Position numbers and translations under genes: made by a program. Below, piece by piece: positions 30,209-42,396 of a DNA stretch of 64,000 nucleotides. The notes under the pieces were generated by a model, which was not told the DNA's origin, ran no database searches, and saw only the letters and a list, made by a program, of their open reading frames with translations. Source of the stretch: Acholoe squamosa (lineage: Eukaryota; Annelida; Polychaeta; Phyllodocida; Polynoidae); assembly GCA_949317995.1 (NCBI GenBank), contig OX439049.1:65895247-65959246 (forward strand), in the 5' to 3' direction. Within the stretch, counting starts at the first letter, position 1. The number at the start of each line of letters is the position of its first letter.

Positions 30209-30265
<57 letters not shown>
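30207..30265. repeat. (TA)n microsatellite
   Basis: About 58 bp of TA repeat with two TTT interruptions, directly after the duplicated donor. Confidence 0.95.
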
Positions 30266-30266
<1 letters not shown>

Positions 30267-30454
30267 CCACGATTCTGGCACTTCTGGTGGTTTTATATGC
30301 AGTTTAGCCGTGCATTATTCTGCATATACCACACATGTGCATTTTTGAAAATTTTGGTATATACTTTTTCGAGGTCAAGTTGGACTTAGAATATTTTGGG
30401 AAATGTGTGGCAGACATACAAATTCAATCTGGCCATCATTTCAATGTGAAAAAT

Positions 30455-30540
30455 CGTCCCATTTCGTAGGAGAATTGAACCCCGGCCGCAGTGGAGGTAG
30501 GCGAAGGCCTTAGCCATAGCGCCACACTGAACGGTGATGA
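30455..30540 (-). mobile_element. tRNA-derived SINE head (minus strand)
   Basis: On the minus strand an A-box-like 'tgtggcgctatggctaagg' is followed by a B-box-like 'ggggttcaattctcctacg', about 50 bp apart. This suits a degenerate tRNA-derived SINE. Confidence 0.5.
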
Positions 30541-31162
30541 AACCCAATGCGAAAGTAAATAACTTCTAACCTGGGGTCCTTGTCCTATGTTTACACTCAG
30601 TTTTCGTCTTGATTCCAAGCGTGTCATGTTATAATATCGAAAGAAGTTTTCGATCCATAGAAGAGGAATGCGTGCTAATTTTCTCCATTTTCTTCGATAT
30701 AAATAAGAATCCATTGATTTTCCCAACGTACGCGAGTCGCGGTCTGGCCATTCCCACCCGCCTCCTTGTCCGGCGAAAGTGTGTCAGTGGCCCGGATGTA
30801 GATATAGGTCATCCGCTCGCCGTACGAGGAAGACGCCGAAAATTTCGGACCGTTTTGGAAAATCAATGGATTCTTATTTAATTTGAATATATCGGACATA
30901 TCAAGCATGGAGTACTCATCTAGAATGTCTAAGGATATGTATGTTTTAATATCTGGACTTTTCATGGATGGATTCCATACGAAAAGTGTGTGTAAACATG
31001 GCGGTACATCTCTCGGCAAGGAACAAAAACAATGGCTTCGCGCAGAGCGGCCACGGGCAGTATTGCTTGCACTTACAAAATATCTTCTCCTGGCTATATT
31101 CTGTGGATATCAGGTAAGAAATTAATACAAAATAGAGGAAATCGTGGTATAAACCTATTAGG
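30541..31162. other. Intron 2 sequence with mirrored segment
   Basis: No host coding sequence recognised. The segment 'gaatccattgattttcc' near 30708 recurs inverted near 30862 ('ggaaaatcaatggattc'), so another degenerate inverted-repeat element of ~170 bp is present (arms ~30690-30725 and ~30855-30890). Confidence 0.45.
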
Positions 31163-31267
31163 TCATGGATATTGGAGCCCACGGGCCTTACATGCTGGAT
31201 ATACCCTCGCCGCTATGCGGCTCGGGTATATCCAGCATGTAAGGCCCTAGGGCTCCAATATCCATGA
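31163..31267. repeat. 44-bp-arm hairpin
   Basis: Left arm 31163-31206 and right arm 31224-31267 are reverse complements with two mismatches, with a 17-bp loop between. It could be a young MITE or a hairpin RNA source. Confidence 0.85.
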
Positions 31268-31269
31268 TC

Positions 31270-31480
31270 TATTAGCTTAGTATACATGGTACAGGGCCCT
31301 CCTGTCAACTTATCATGTAAGTATGCATATACATGGTTCAGGGCCCCCTTGTCAACTTATCAATGAAAGTGTATGTATACATGGTCCAGGGACCCCCTTG
31401 TCAACTTATTATGTAAGTATATGTATACATGGTCCAGGGCCCTTCTTGTCAACTTATCATGTAAGTATGTATATACCCTG
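31270..31480 (+). repeat. Tandem array of ~46-bp units carrying the exon 2 splice donor
   Basis: Four to five copies of a unit built from 'tatacatggtccagggccc' and 'cttgtcaacttatcatgtaagtat'. The second half is the 3' end of exon 2 with its 5' splice site. Three copies keep GTAAGT in register. Confidence 0.85.
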
Positions 31481-31701
31481 CTGGCCATATTATTCTTATT
31501 ACCAAAACACCTCAATTATAAGGTGCACCTTGGCATGTTAGTAATATCAGTCTGCATACTAAAGTTTTGTGTGTTTTAATTCAATTGAGTCACAGAACTG
31601 AAACACTTCAGGTCCTTGATTGAATTCAAAATTGTTATTTCCTGTGACTCAATGTCACCATTAATTATTTCACACACTTATAAATATATCTGTTACTACA
31701 G

Positions 31702-31901
31702 GGATCCTGCTGCTGACGTCCCTCGCTTTATACGGCTCCCAGAGTACCAGCGCTGTTATAGATCTGGCTCCACCCCGTGGTCTGGGCTGGGCCTACTATG
31801 TGGCCGTGGGAGGCCTCGCGTTCACGTTCCTTGGGGGAATGTTTGCCCTGAGCGAGATGGCCATAATATTCAGTAAACGATTGGCATATATTGATTTATA
31901 A
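31702..31901 (+). CDS. Claudin/PMP22-family protein, exon 3 (last coding exon)
   Basis: Begins after acceptor ctgttactacag| and reads in phase 1 from exon 2 to TAA at 31899-31901. Codes residues 116-181: rest of helix 3, a second extracellular loop of about 20 residues (SQSTSAVIDLAPPRG), helix 4 (about 145-172) and a short cytoplasmic end without an obvious PDZ-binding motif. The three exons give 546 nt, 181 codons plus stop, the usual size for the family. Confidence 0.85.
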
Positions 31902-32397
31902 TAACTAGGCGTGTGTCTGTCTGTGCCTTCATTGACTGTCATATCGTCTTGGTGTATGTCCTCTTGGTGCACATAACATCTATTTATCAGTTTATACACA
32001 ACATTTACATGTACACACATTGTGCCTGAAAGATGCTGTTATAACTTCTGATGATATTAAATCAGAGCTTGCCATAGACAATACTGTGTATATTTTGGTG
32101 CCACTTTGTGTCACCCAACTTGCAGAAAGTTGCTTAGGTTTGCATTAATTAGGTATTTTAGGTGTAGGATATGTTGAAACATAGTAATGTATATAGAGGG
32201 ATAATGTTCTTTGTGTATGTGTTACTGGTATCTGCTATCATCCGGTAACATTTTCCTTAGGATATTGTATCTATTATGAAAGGTCAAAACATATCTAAAT
32301 ATTTTCATGAAAAGGAATTGAGAATAATGTTATTCTTTTAGAAGATTTGCCATCACTCAAGGTCACACAAGCGATCTGTAGATGAAATCTTCAACCC
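31902..32397. other. 3' region of the claudin-like gene
   Basis: Probably 3' untranslated sequence or flank; no AATAAA close to the stop. The nearest clear AATAAA motifs are at 33995-34000 and 36331-36336, beyond the first two minisatellites, so the arrays could be part of the transcript. Confidence 0.4.
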
Positions 32398-32715
32398 CAT
32401 TCTGTTGGATGAACACAGCTAAAGATGGGCCTCATACCCCATTCTGTTAGATGAACACAGCTAAAGATGGGCCTCATACCCCATTCTGTTAGATGAACAC
32501 AGCTAAAGATGGGCCTCATACCCCATTCTGTTAGATGAACACAGCTAAAGATGGGCCTAATACCCATTCTGTTAGATGAACACAGCTAAAGATGGGCCTC
32601 ATACCCCATTCTGTTAGATGAACACAGCTAAAGATGGGCCTCATACCCCATTCTGTTAGATGAACACAGCTAAAGATGGGCCTCATACCCCATTCTGTTA
32701 GATGAACACAGCTCA
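32398..32715 (+). repeat. ~43-bp minisatellite
   Basis: About seven copies built around 'cacagctaaagatgggcct' and 'cataccccattctgttaga'. The last copy fuses into the next array at 'cagct'. Confidence 0.95.
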
Positions 32716-33510
32716 GCACCAACAGGTTCAATACTGAATGGTAGCTCAGCACCAACAGGTTCAATACTGAATGGTAGGTCAGCACCAACAGGTTCAATAC
32801 TGAATGGTAGGTCAGCACCAACAGGTTCAATACTGAATGGTAGGTCAGCACCAACAGGTTCAATACTGAATGGTAGGTCAGCACCAACAGGTTCAATACT
32901 GAATGGTAGGTCAGCACCAACAGGTTCAATACTGAATGGTAGGTCAGCACCAACAGGTTCAATACTGAATGGTAGGTCAGCACCAACAGGTTCAATACTG
33001 AATGGTAGGTCAGCACCAACAGGTTCAATACTGAATGGTAGGTCAGCACCAACAGGTTCAATACTGAATGGTAGCTAAACACCAACAGGTTCTATGCTGA
33101 ATGGTAGGTCAGCACCAACAGGTTCAATACTGAATGGTAGGTCAGCACCAACAGGTTCAATACTGAATGGTAGGTCAGCACCAACAGGTTCAATACTGAA
33201 TGGTAGGTCAGCACCAACAGGTTCAATACTGAATGGTAGGTCAGCACCAACAGGTTCAATACTGAATGGTAGGTCAGCACCAACAGGTTCAATACTGAAT
33301 GGTAGGTCAGCACCAACAGGTTCAATACTGAATGGTAGGTCAGCACCAACAGGTTCAATACTGAATGGTAGCTCAGCACCAACAGGTTCAATACTGAATG
33401 GTAGCTAAACACCAACAGGTTCAATACTGAATGGTAGGTCAGCACCAACAGGTTCAATACTGAATGGTAGCACAGCACCAACAGGTTCTATACTGAATGT
33501 TAGTTCAGCA
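32712..33510 (+). repeat. 33-bp minisatellite
   Basis: About 24 copies of 'cagcaccaacaggttcaata' plus 'ctgaatggtaggt'. Because 33 is divisible by three and the unit lacks stops, long ORFs appear on both strands; I do not regard them as coding. Confidence 0.95.
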
Positions 33511-34390
33511 TCGACAGCTGTGTTTATATCATCTCCATGACAGAGACATGAATACATATTGTAAGCTAAAGCCTTCCATGTAGCTAAATAGTCATATACG
33601 TTATTAACCCATGTATAGGATACATCCGTTATGTAGACTAGGTAGGGTTACAGCATTTTAGTACAATATTGGCTATAGGCACACATGTACATCTTTACTA
33701 CAATTTACACAAAGAAAAGGTGTCTTGATGAAAATACATATCACTGATTTAGGAGAAAATGTCTAGAGTTAAGATGAAAAAGTAACTGTTATGTGAAATG
33801 CATCTGCTTCAGTGTGATTCAGGGATTCAGTCTGTAATGTACAGCCCGAGTACAGCCCGAGTAAGCATGCACTATAAGGAAAATGTCATCAAGATAAACG
33901 GTGAAATCCTTGTCCCAAAGTTTCCAGAGATCCATTGTTATTTACACAAAGATTCCTTGTACCACCGTACTGCCATCTACAGTTTCATTGCAGTAATAAA
34001 TATGGTGGTTTACTGTTCAGTCTCACGAAGATCTCTAGTAGATTCAACAGTTATTTCTTAGTGTGTCGTTACTGACCTATTATTGTTGATAACTGTACAA
34101 GTAGGTTCTCGGGTGTATCGAGTCATGTGATGTGATTCTCCATGTATTCCTAATGACAGATGGACTTGATGCAGTATGTGGGCGTTAAAGGACCCTCCGT
34201 CTGTCAATACCAGAATCTCTGCTTATAAGCCGCACCTACACATGGGTCAAGGCTCCCAACTTGGTAAAGACTTAAGTTGGCCATCTGGTTTGGTTATGAC
34301 CTGCCTGAAAGCTGCACCCAAGGCTGATTGTAAAAAGAAAGGTAAAAAAAAACAACTATTCCTGTAGCAGCAGCAGGCCTCTAGACTAGT
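33511..34390. other. Non-coding stretch between minisatellites
   Basis: No gene recognised; AATAAA at 33995-34000 is a possible polyadenylation signal. Confidence 0.4.
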
Positions 34391-35890
34391 CCTTAATCTG
34401 CAGCTAATACATGGGTTAGGATAAGTGAATGGATTACTGCATCTTAATCTGCAGCTAATACATGGGTTAGGATAAGTGAATGGATTACTGCATGTTAATC
34501 TGCAGCTAATACATGGGTTAGGATAAGTGAATGTAGATTACGCATGTTAATCTGCAGCTAATACATGGGTTAGGATAAGTGAATGGATTACTGCATGTTA
34601 ATCTGCAGCTAATACATGGGTTAGGATAAGTGAATGTGGATTACTGCATGTTAATCTGCAGCTAATACATGGGTTAGGATAAGTGAATGTGGATTACTGC
34701 ATGTTAATCTGCAGCTAATACATGGGTTAGGATAAGTGAATGTGGATTACTGCATGTTAATCTGCAGCTAATACATGGGTAAGAATAAGTGAATGTGGAT
34801 TACGCATGTTAATCTGCAGCTAATACATGGGTTAGGATAAGTGAATGTGGATTACTGCATGTTAATCTGCAGCTAATACATGGGTTAGGATAAGTGAATG
34901 GATTACTGCATGTTAATCTGCAGCTAATACATGGGTTAGGATAAGTGAATGTAGATTACTGCATGTTAATCTGCAGCTAATACATGGGTTAGGATAAGTG
35001 AATGGATTACTGCATGTTAATCTGCAGCTAATACATGGGTTAGGATAAGTGAATGGATTACTGCATGTTAATCTGCAGCTAATACATGGGTTAGGATAAG
35101 TGAATGGATTACTGCATCTTAATCTGCAGCTAATACATGGGTTAGGATAAGTGAATGGATTACTGCATGTTAATCTGCAGCTAACACATGGCTTAGGATA
35201 AGTGAATGTAGATTACTGCATGTTAATCTGCAGCTAATACATGGGTTAGGATAAGTGAATGGATTACTGCATGTTAATCTGCAGCTAATACATGGGTTAG
35301 GATAAGTGAATGTGGATTACTGCATGTTAATCTGCAGCTAATACATGGGTTAGGATAAGTGAATGGATTACTGCATGTTAATCTGCAGCTAACACATGGC
35401 TTAGGATAAGTGAATGGATTACTGCATCTTAATCTGCAGCTAATACATGGGTTAGGATAAGTGAATGGATTACTGCATCTTAATCTGCAGCTAATACATG
35501 GGTTAGGATAAGTGAATGGATTACTGCATGTTAATCTGCAGCTAATACATGGGTTAGGATAAGTGAATGTGGATTACTGCATGTTAATCTGCAGCTAATA
35601 CATGGGTTAGGATAAGTGAATGGATTACTGCATGTTAATCTGCAGCTAATACATGGGTTAGGATAAGTGAATGGATTACTGCATGTTAATCTGCAGCTAA
35701 TACATGGGTTAGGATAAGTGAATGTGGATTACTGCATGTTAATCTGCAGCTAATACATGGGTTAGGATAAGTGAATGGATTACTGCATGTTAATCTGCAG
35801 CTAATACATGGGTTAGGATAAGTGAATGGATTACTGCATCTTAATCTGCAGCTTACACATGGGTTAGGATAAGTGAATGGATTACTGCAT
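34391..35890 (+). repeat. ~51-bp minisatellite
   Basis: About 29 copies built from 'ttaatctgcagctaatacat', 'gggttaggataagtgaatg' and 'gattactgcatg'. Copies differ by one to two bases and short indels before 'gattac'. Confidence 0.95.
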
Positions 35891-36551
35891 GTTTATTTCT
35901 GGCTTCTCTCGTGGTGGTAATATGTCTTCCATTTTATTTTGGACGCGTCTGTGGAAAACTGTCAACACAGGTTTGTGATAATGCTTAAAGAGGTTTATGT
36001 AGCATGAGATTTTCAGCATTTTGTGATGATAAAGACTTAAGTTGTGGCTTATTATGTTTCCCACTCTGTGCTTATGTTGACATCTACTTATGATACATTC
36101 ATGTTTATCATCATAATATTCTGTATTTCACACATGTATCAAATATTTTGAACGGTTCAACCTTTACTGCATGTAACTTCACTACTTTTGTAGGAATATT
36201 TAGACGATTCGATGTTTCTCCTGAGATATCTGTATCAAATCATGTTATTGACTTAGAGACAATCACTAGGTGGCTATAGTAACGTTATCTACATTTTGTT
36301 GATCAGGATGTGGGAATTGTGCGTTTTATTAATAAAACGGTCTACATGTATTTACAAAGTTAAGTGTTGACTTGAACTGAGAATAAGAAAAGGTAAAAAG
36401 CGAGGACAATATGGCTCAAGGATATAACAAAGAAGATGGAAATATCAATCTTACAGAAACAAGTCAAACATGAACATGTCAAATTTATTGACTGAAATTT
36501 ATCAATGCACTGAGAAATTATCAGAATTCTTACAGGCGCCATCGCCAGTCT
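35891..36551. other. Non-coding stretch
   Basis: AT-rich; AATAAA at 36331-36336. No gene recognised. Confidence 0.4.
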
Positions 36552-37424
36552 TTATAGTAGAGCAACAAGTCCTTCAAAAGAGCCACATTTTAGGAGTTTA
36601 ATTCGTAAGATTACTGATAGCTATAAGTTGTTTTTTTATGTTGTCCAATGTCTCTGGGTATGGAAAAGTGATGTTTGACCAATGAAAGCTTGTGCAGTCA
36701 CTGAGAAATCTGCAATTCTATACAACCATCTCTTGAAATTTTAGCCTCTTTTTAAGAGCTAAAATACATATTGATCACCCTGTTCTGGCACTAATATTCA
36801 TCTTACAACAATTCCAAAGGTACCTACCCCCCCTAAATTGGACCCAACAATCGCATTAGAGCCAACCATTCGTTGCTAGGACAAGCGGTTACCTAGCAAC
36901 AACTGATTTTAGCTAGCAATGGACCCTTTCCGAGACAAAGAAAGACCATTCCTAGGAATGACTTACAGAATGGAGATCATGGATACTGTTTCTCATTTTG
37001 CTATTCAGAAGCTCCATGCAATTGTAAAAAAAAGGCAATATTGTACCAAAATACAGTGTGCTGATCAGAAAATATAGAAATAAAAATTATAGACCTATAG
37101 CAAGTATGATGAAAACATGCGACTTCAGCATAATCCTCTTTTGGCAAAATATTCTTTACTGGACAATTGTAGTGTGTCTTATATCCTGAAAGTGATGAAA
37201 TGAGAATACATCTGAGGTTTTACTCTACTTGTGGGGCAGTGTTTCCTTAGCAACAAATTTACATAGCAACTTATACAGAGGAGCTTGTTCATAGACAAAT
37301 ATGTATCATTGTGAAGAGAGTTAACCATCATTGGATTCAATTCATTCAGAACTGAGTAGATCTTGTTAGAAATATCCCTGGAGTAATAGGAAATGTGTCA
37401 GATAGTTGTTCAATATTCAAAGAG

Positions 37425-37500
37425 TTGGCACTTGCTTAAAGCTTGCTAGCCTTTGTTTAGCAAGTGGTGAAACCTTGCTAGCTTTTGTTTAGCAAGTGGC
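37425..37500 (+). repeat. Short tandem duplication
   Basis: 'cttgctagcctttgtttagc' followed by aagtgg occurs twice in a row with one change. Confidence 0.7.
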
Positions 37501-39383
37501 TCACCAACTGACAACTGCTCTACTCAGATATGAAAACATGATTATGGAACACATCGATTTATAAAGAAAATAAATCTGAAGTTATGCTGCCAAAGCCTTT
37601 TTGCTAGACCTGTTTACATCTTAGCAATTAAATATTTGCTAAGGGGCCATTAAAATATTAGGTAACACCATAGGGGAGAGGGGTCATGAAGTTTGTTACA
37701 CTTTGTTACAGAGGGAGGGGGGTCTGACCAAGTGTTACATGATAAAAATGAGGAATACATCACATGGCTAAATTTGAAAATTTACAAGCATTTTAACTTG
37801 ATTTTAGAGATCTTCATATAATTCTTGTTAAATTGAAAAGGATCAAATAAATTTAAGAATATTGATTAGAAGCCCCATATTGTTACAACGGGGGGAGGGG
37901 GGGTCAATAAGTGACCAAAATTGTGTTACATAATATTTGAACGGCCCTTAAGCAGCATTACTCTAAATTATGTTATTTATGATATTATATAGATTTTGAT
38001 CAGAATTAAATATAATGTGTGATGATTATTCTGTCACAAACCTTCTCTAGAAGTTCTACTAAGGAAACTTTAGCTTAATCTAGCAGTATCAGAAAACTGA
38101 TTGCATGGATCTTGCAATTGCTATCATCATTCTGTCAATGGTGAATTAGCTGGTTTATAAGATCACTTCTGTTGGCAGGAGTGGACCTTTCCAGAGCCTT
38201 ACTGGTAGGACTCAGCCATAAGGCCACAAGTACCAGCCATATGATCCAACAAACAGAAAGTGCCAAACAAACTAACCAAAAGACTCTACCTGTGACCATT
38301 CTCCTTGCTGGAAGGTCATGTTACAAGACATTAGCTAGGACTTTATTTTAGGCCATAGATATGTTCTTAACTCTTTCCAGCCAGTTCTATCATTGTTAAA
38401 AGTCAATATATATTGATACATGGTGTAAGGGTGACCTCGGAAATAGAACCAATGTTTGTGAAATGAATATAAAAATGACTGATTTGTAATCTGTATGTAA
38501 TTTCCTTTCATATGATACCATGATACCTGGCATTACTTATTGAATATAATTATTGACAGGGCCCAGAATAATGTTATTAGATACTTTAAATGCTCTCCTC
38601 ATAGTGCATTAATGTACTAGCCATATTTGACCTGGTAGTGCATTAATGCAATAGCCGGATGGAAAGAGTTAAAAAGACATAGACCATCTGTCTGTCACCA
38701 GTGACTATCATCTACATGATGGAAACATCCATATAACAATTAACATTCTATCCAGATATGTTCAAAGTGAAGTGATGGAACTAATATAGCCTACATATTT
38801 CAGGGCATTGCCACATGTACATTCATAATATGCTTTAGCATTTGAATATTCATTTTTACACTCCACCTTCTCAGTTGGTACTGAGATACTTGGAAGGGTT
38901 GGCATGATACATTGATGCAGCAATTGCTAAAGGACTGACCAGCATTTCATTGGAGAAGAATGACATATGAAGGACCATAAGGAGGTAATTTCATCACCCT
39001 CTACACATACCCAAAGTCACAGACCAATACTCTAAGCATTGGCCTAAGGTAATTGACTCGAGGCTAAGGCTATAAGGCACAGGGGCATCCTACATTGTAT
39101 ATAACAAGACAAGGGTTGGATTCATGTAGAAGCCATGCCATTTACACATGATTCTATGGTAGTATTAGGTACATAAGGAGTCCCTTCTTGTTACAGTTCC
39201 TATAATTCTAATCCTTGGTTGTTAATTTATTCAAATAATGTTGCTAAATATCACTCAAAAGGATTAATTGATAGGTAGATACATACTGGAAGCAAGGTAT
39301 TTACCATGCCTCGGATTACCCAAGATATTCTTTGTATGCTTTAGAATGAGAGAGTTCAAGATGGTGATTATGTGTTATGTATG

Positions 39384-39526
39384 CAGGGATGAAAGTCTTC
39401 AGGGAATTCCCTGATTTCAGGGATTTTGAACTTCCAGGGCCCTATACTTTCATATAGAAACCCAGGTTTTTGGGTCGAATATTGGACCATTTCAGGGATT
39501 TTCGTGCTCTGTGACTTTCATCCCTG
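39384..39526. mobile_element. 143-bp MITE with 14-bp TIRs and 6-bp target duplication
   Basis: Ends CAGGGATGAAAGTC...GACTTTCATCCCTG are perfect 14-bp inverted repeats, flanked by TGTATG on both sides (39378-39383 and 39527-39532). It is nested inside the long-TIR element. Confidence 0.75.
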
Positions 39527-41833
39527 TGTATGATGGCATGTAACATCACATAGGGGCAATATTTAATTTTAGCCTTACCATTTTGGTGGGAGAGCTTTGA
39601 TCATTATCAGTAGGTAATTTGAATCAGTTTGTATATTTGATATAACTTTGTATAGACAGGTATATGCCTTGTGGTTGATTGTATCTATGGTTAATATAGC
39701 TCTTGATAGCAACTTGACTTAACATGTTAATGTTGGTAGCATTCCCTGACTTCTCCTTGACAGGAATGGAATTATACCACTGATAGTGGGTAATCAAGCA
39801 CATAAGCTTTATGTCACACTTATTATAACAGCAATTACTAAGGTATGGCAGGTTACCAAATGACACCCAATGAAATATTAAGATATCATCTGTGTTCTGA
39901 GACTCATATGAGATGTGCATAAATCACAGACTGACCTGTCACCTCAACCCGATACTTAAACTGCTTTCAATGATACTTTGCTGATGTTATCTTGAGCCAA
40001 AGTAGTGACAGTTGATTTTATATTTAAGTCTGCAGAACCTGTATGAAGCCCCTGTATAAGGTGTGGCTTATAGGTCATTTCAGGCTCTGGCTGCAGCTCA
40101 AAGTATATTACTCAAAGTACCATACTATAGAATAGTAGTAATCTGAATATTTTTAGGCCGTTAGGTATGGTTTATATTATTTTCCAAAATGGAAAAAGGA
40201 AATGAGTTGCTGGGTGATTTCTTTTTTTTTTTCTATGAGGACATTTTATGATAGGATCATATATTTCAAGCAAATATAGCTAACTAATATTTGAATCTCA
40301 TCTCATTGGATCTTCATATACACATGTACATGAACGTGGCTATCACATGGTCCTTGGAATGTGGTTGGTTTACAAACAATACACTCATGATGTCTCTTGC
40401 CCAGCAATCTTTAGTAAAAAAGACCTGTAATCACTAGAATACCTGGCGGACATCTTTTCATATCTGGAGCATCTGTGTGTCAGTTGGTAGGCTACTTGCT
40501 ATGCAAAAGCTAGTACTTTCTAAATAATAGCCAACTGCACAATTGTTAAATACAAATATTTCCTATTTTGGGGGGTATTTTGAGGTATAATTGTTTTCAA
40601 ATACATTGAGTCCATGGATGCTTAATTCTCATCAAATCCAAATGTCTTTTATGAATATACTTCTCAATTTTCTTAGGTTTGAAAAAGTGTTTATTTGAAC
40701 TTCTCACAAAATTACAATGTGGATAATCGAAGTCCAGCTTGCAGCATAAATCTCAATATTACAATTAGTTACAATTTTAACTATATAAACCATCACATCA
40801 TCTGTTACTTGATATTCATTACGTCAAACAATAGAATTTTATATATACGCACATGAGATGCACAAGGACAATGAGGTATGTGAGTAGGTAATTATGACAT
40901 TATGATAGACACAAGGGCATTGACATACAGACATAGAAGACAGCCCAAGAAAAAGAAAATAAGATATAACAATTTAACACCATCAACCCCTGTTCCCAAT
41001 AAATTATTCATTAAAGACCACAAAGCTTAAGCTCAAGAGAACTTATAATCGGCGAACAATATATTCATTCATCCGGTAACTTGTAGCTAGTTCATATGGA
41101 TGTGCAATATGCATTATGCATTACGCATTATGTCAATGTAGGTTGCTAAGTAAATTTGTTGTTGCTAGGCAATCAGCTACTCTAGGAGTAAAGTGAAAGC
41201 CTCAGATGTTTTTGAGGATATAAGACACACTACAATTATCCAGTAAATAATATTTTTCCAATAGAAGATAATGCTGAAGTTGCATGTTTTCATTATACTT
41301 GCTATATCATTTGTTTCTACATTCCCTGATTAGCACACCGTGTTTTGGTACAATATTGCATTTTCTACAATGGCATTGACCTTCTCAATACCAAAAGCAA
41401 TAGCCATGATCTCCATTTTGTAAGTCATTCCTAGGAAAGGTCTTTCTTTGTCTCAGAAAGGGTCCGTTGCTAGCTAAAATCAGCTGTTGCTAGGTAACCG
41501 TCTGTCCTAGCAAGAAATGGTTAGCTGCAATGTGATTAATGGGTCCAATTTAGGGGAGGTAGGTACCATTGGAATTGTTGTAAGATGAATATTAGTGCCA
41601 GAACAGGTAGACCAATGTGTATTTCAGCTCTAAAAAAACGAGGCTAAAATTTCAAAAGATGGTTGTAAAGAATTGCAGATTTGTCAGTGACTGCACAAGC
41701 TTTCATTGGTCAAAGATCACTTTCCCATACCCAGAGGCATTGGACAACATAAAAAAAGAACTTATAGCTATCAGTAATCCTATGAATTAAATAACCCCAG
41801 AGGGCCCCCTGTGATGCTCCTCTATTATACATG

Positions 41834-42308
41834 TGTAGGGAATCGTATTTGCTATGCATCGAGGCCTGAATGTATTTGAGGCTATTACTATGTACTGTAT
41901 CGTAGTAGGATAGGCACTCTTCGGGAGCGTCTTCTAGGTTACTCGTAAGAGGGCACCACAGGTGGTCTCGGGCGGTGTGGCTTGGGAGGTGGACCAGAGG
42001 GCGCTCAGTGCGGAACTAATGGACCATGATGAGAGGTATATATTCCGCCGTCCTCCTACGATTGGGGGACTTGCAGAGCTACCGGGCTGGTAGATTGATC
42101 TTGTCTCTAGAACAGCCTAACGAATGTTATAACGAGAGCCTTCGGGGTATAGACTATAGGCATATAAAAGGTTGAACCGTGTTCGCAGTCTTCCTGCAAC
42201 AAGTACCGTAATAAAGTGATTCTGAAACCTACTCGAACTGACTAGTTATTGCTTCGATAATATAGTTATCTTGATATTAAGGTATATCTCGAAATAGCAA
42301 TACCTACA
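41834..42308 (+). repeat. 5' LTR of element 2
   Basis: TG...CA ends; TATAAAAG at 42163-42170; AATAAA at 42210-42215. PBS TGGTGCCATGACC starts 1 nt after it (42310). Confidence 0.9.
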
Positions 42309-42396
42309 CTGGTGCCATGACCAGGATTTAGTAGGTGTTGGAAAGTTAGGCTGGCAACCGGCCAGGATGTTGAGAACCGTTTAGAGGAAGGGGAAG

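Larger units (their letters stand above)
36552..41827. mobile_element. ~5.3-kb element with ~0.7-kb terminal inverted repeats
   Basis: The segment 36552-~37280 is repeated inverted at ~41140-41827 with moderate divergence (for example the 'cctagcaacaactgatttta' and 'cattcctaggaatgacttac' regions). The interior (~37.3-41.1 kb) has no transposase-like ORF. This is a long-TIR DNA transposon that has lost its gene, or a non-autonomous fold-back element. The right end lies a few bases from the LTR of element 2. Confidence 0.65.

Noticed and set aside
30150..30307. Exon 2 reading through the donor into the TA repeat
   Set aside because: The donor GTAAGT at 30150 joins in phase to exon 3, which completes the protein family.
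32531..33481. Long ORFs on both strands (repeating LTYHSVLNLLV and LNGRSAPTGSI)
   Set aside because: They come from a 33-bp minisatellite whose length is a multiple of three and which lacks stops; no start context or domain.
34391..35890. GGGTTAGG motif suggesting telomeric repeat
   Set aside because: It occurs once per 51-bp unit, not as a pure hexamer array.
28084..35890. Regular direct repeats resembling a CRISPR array
   Set aside because: Units are contiguous with no unique spacers, and the context is metazoan.
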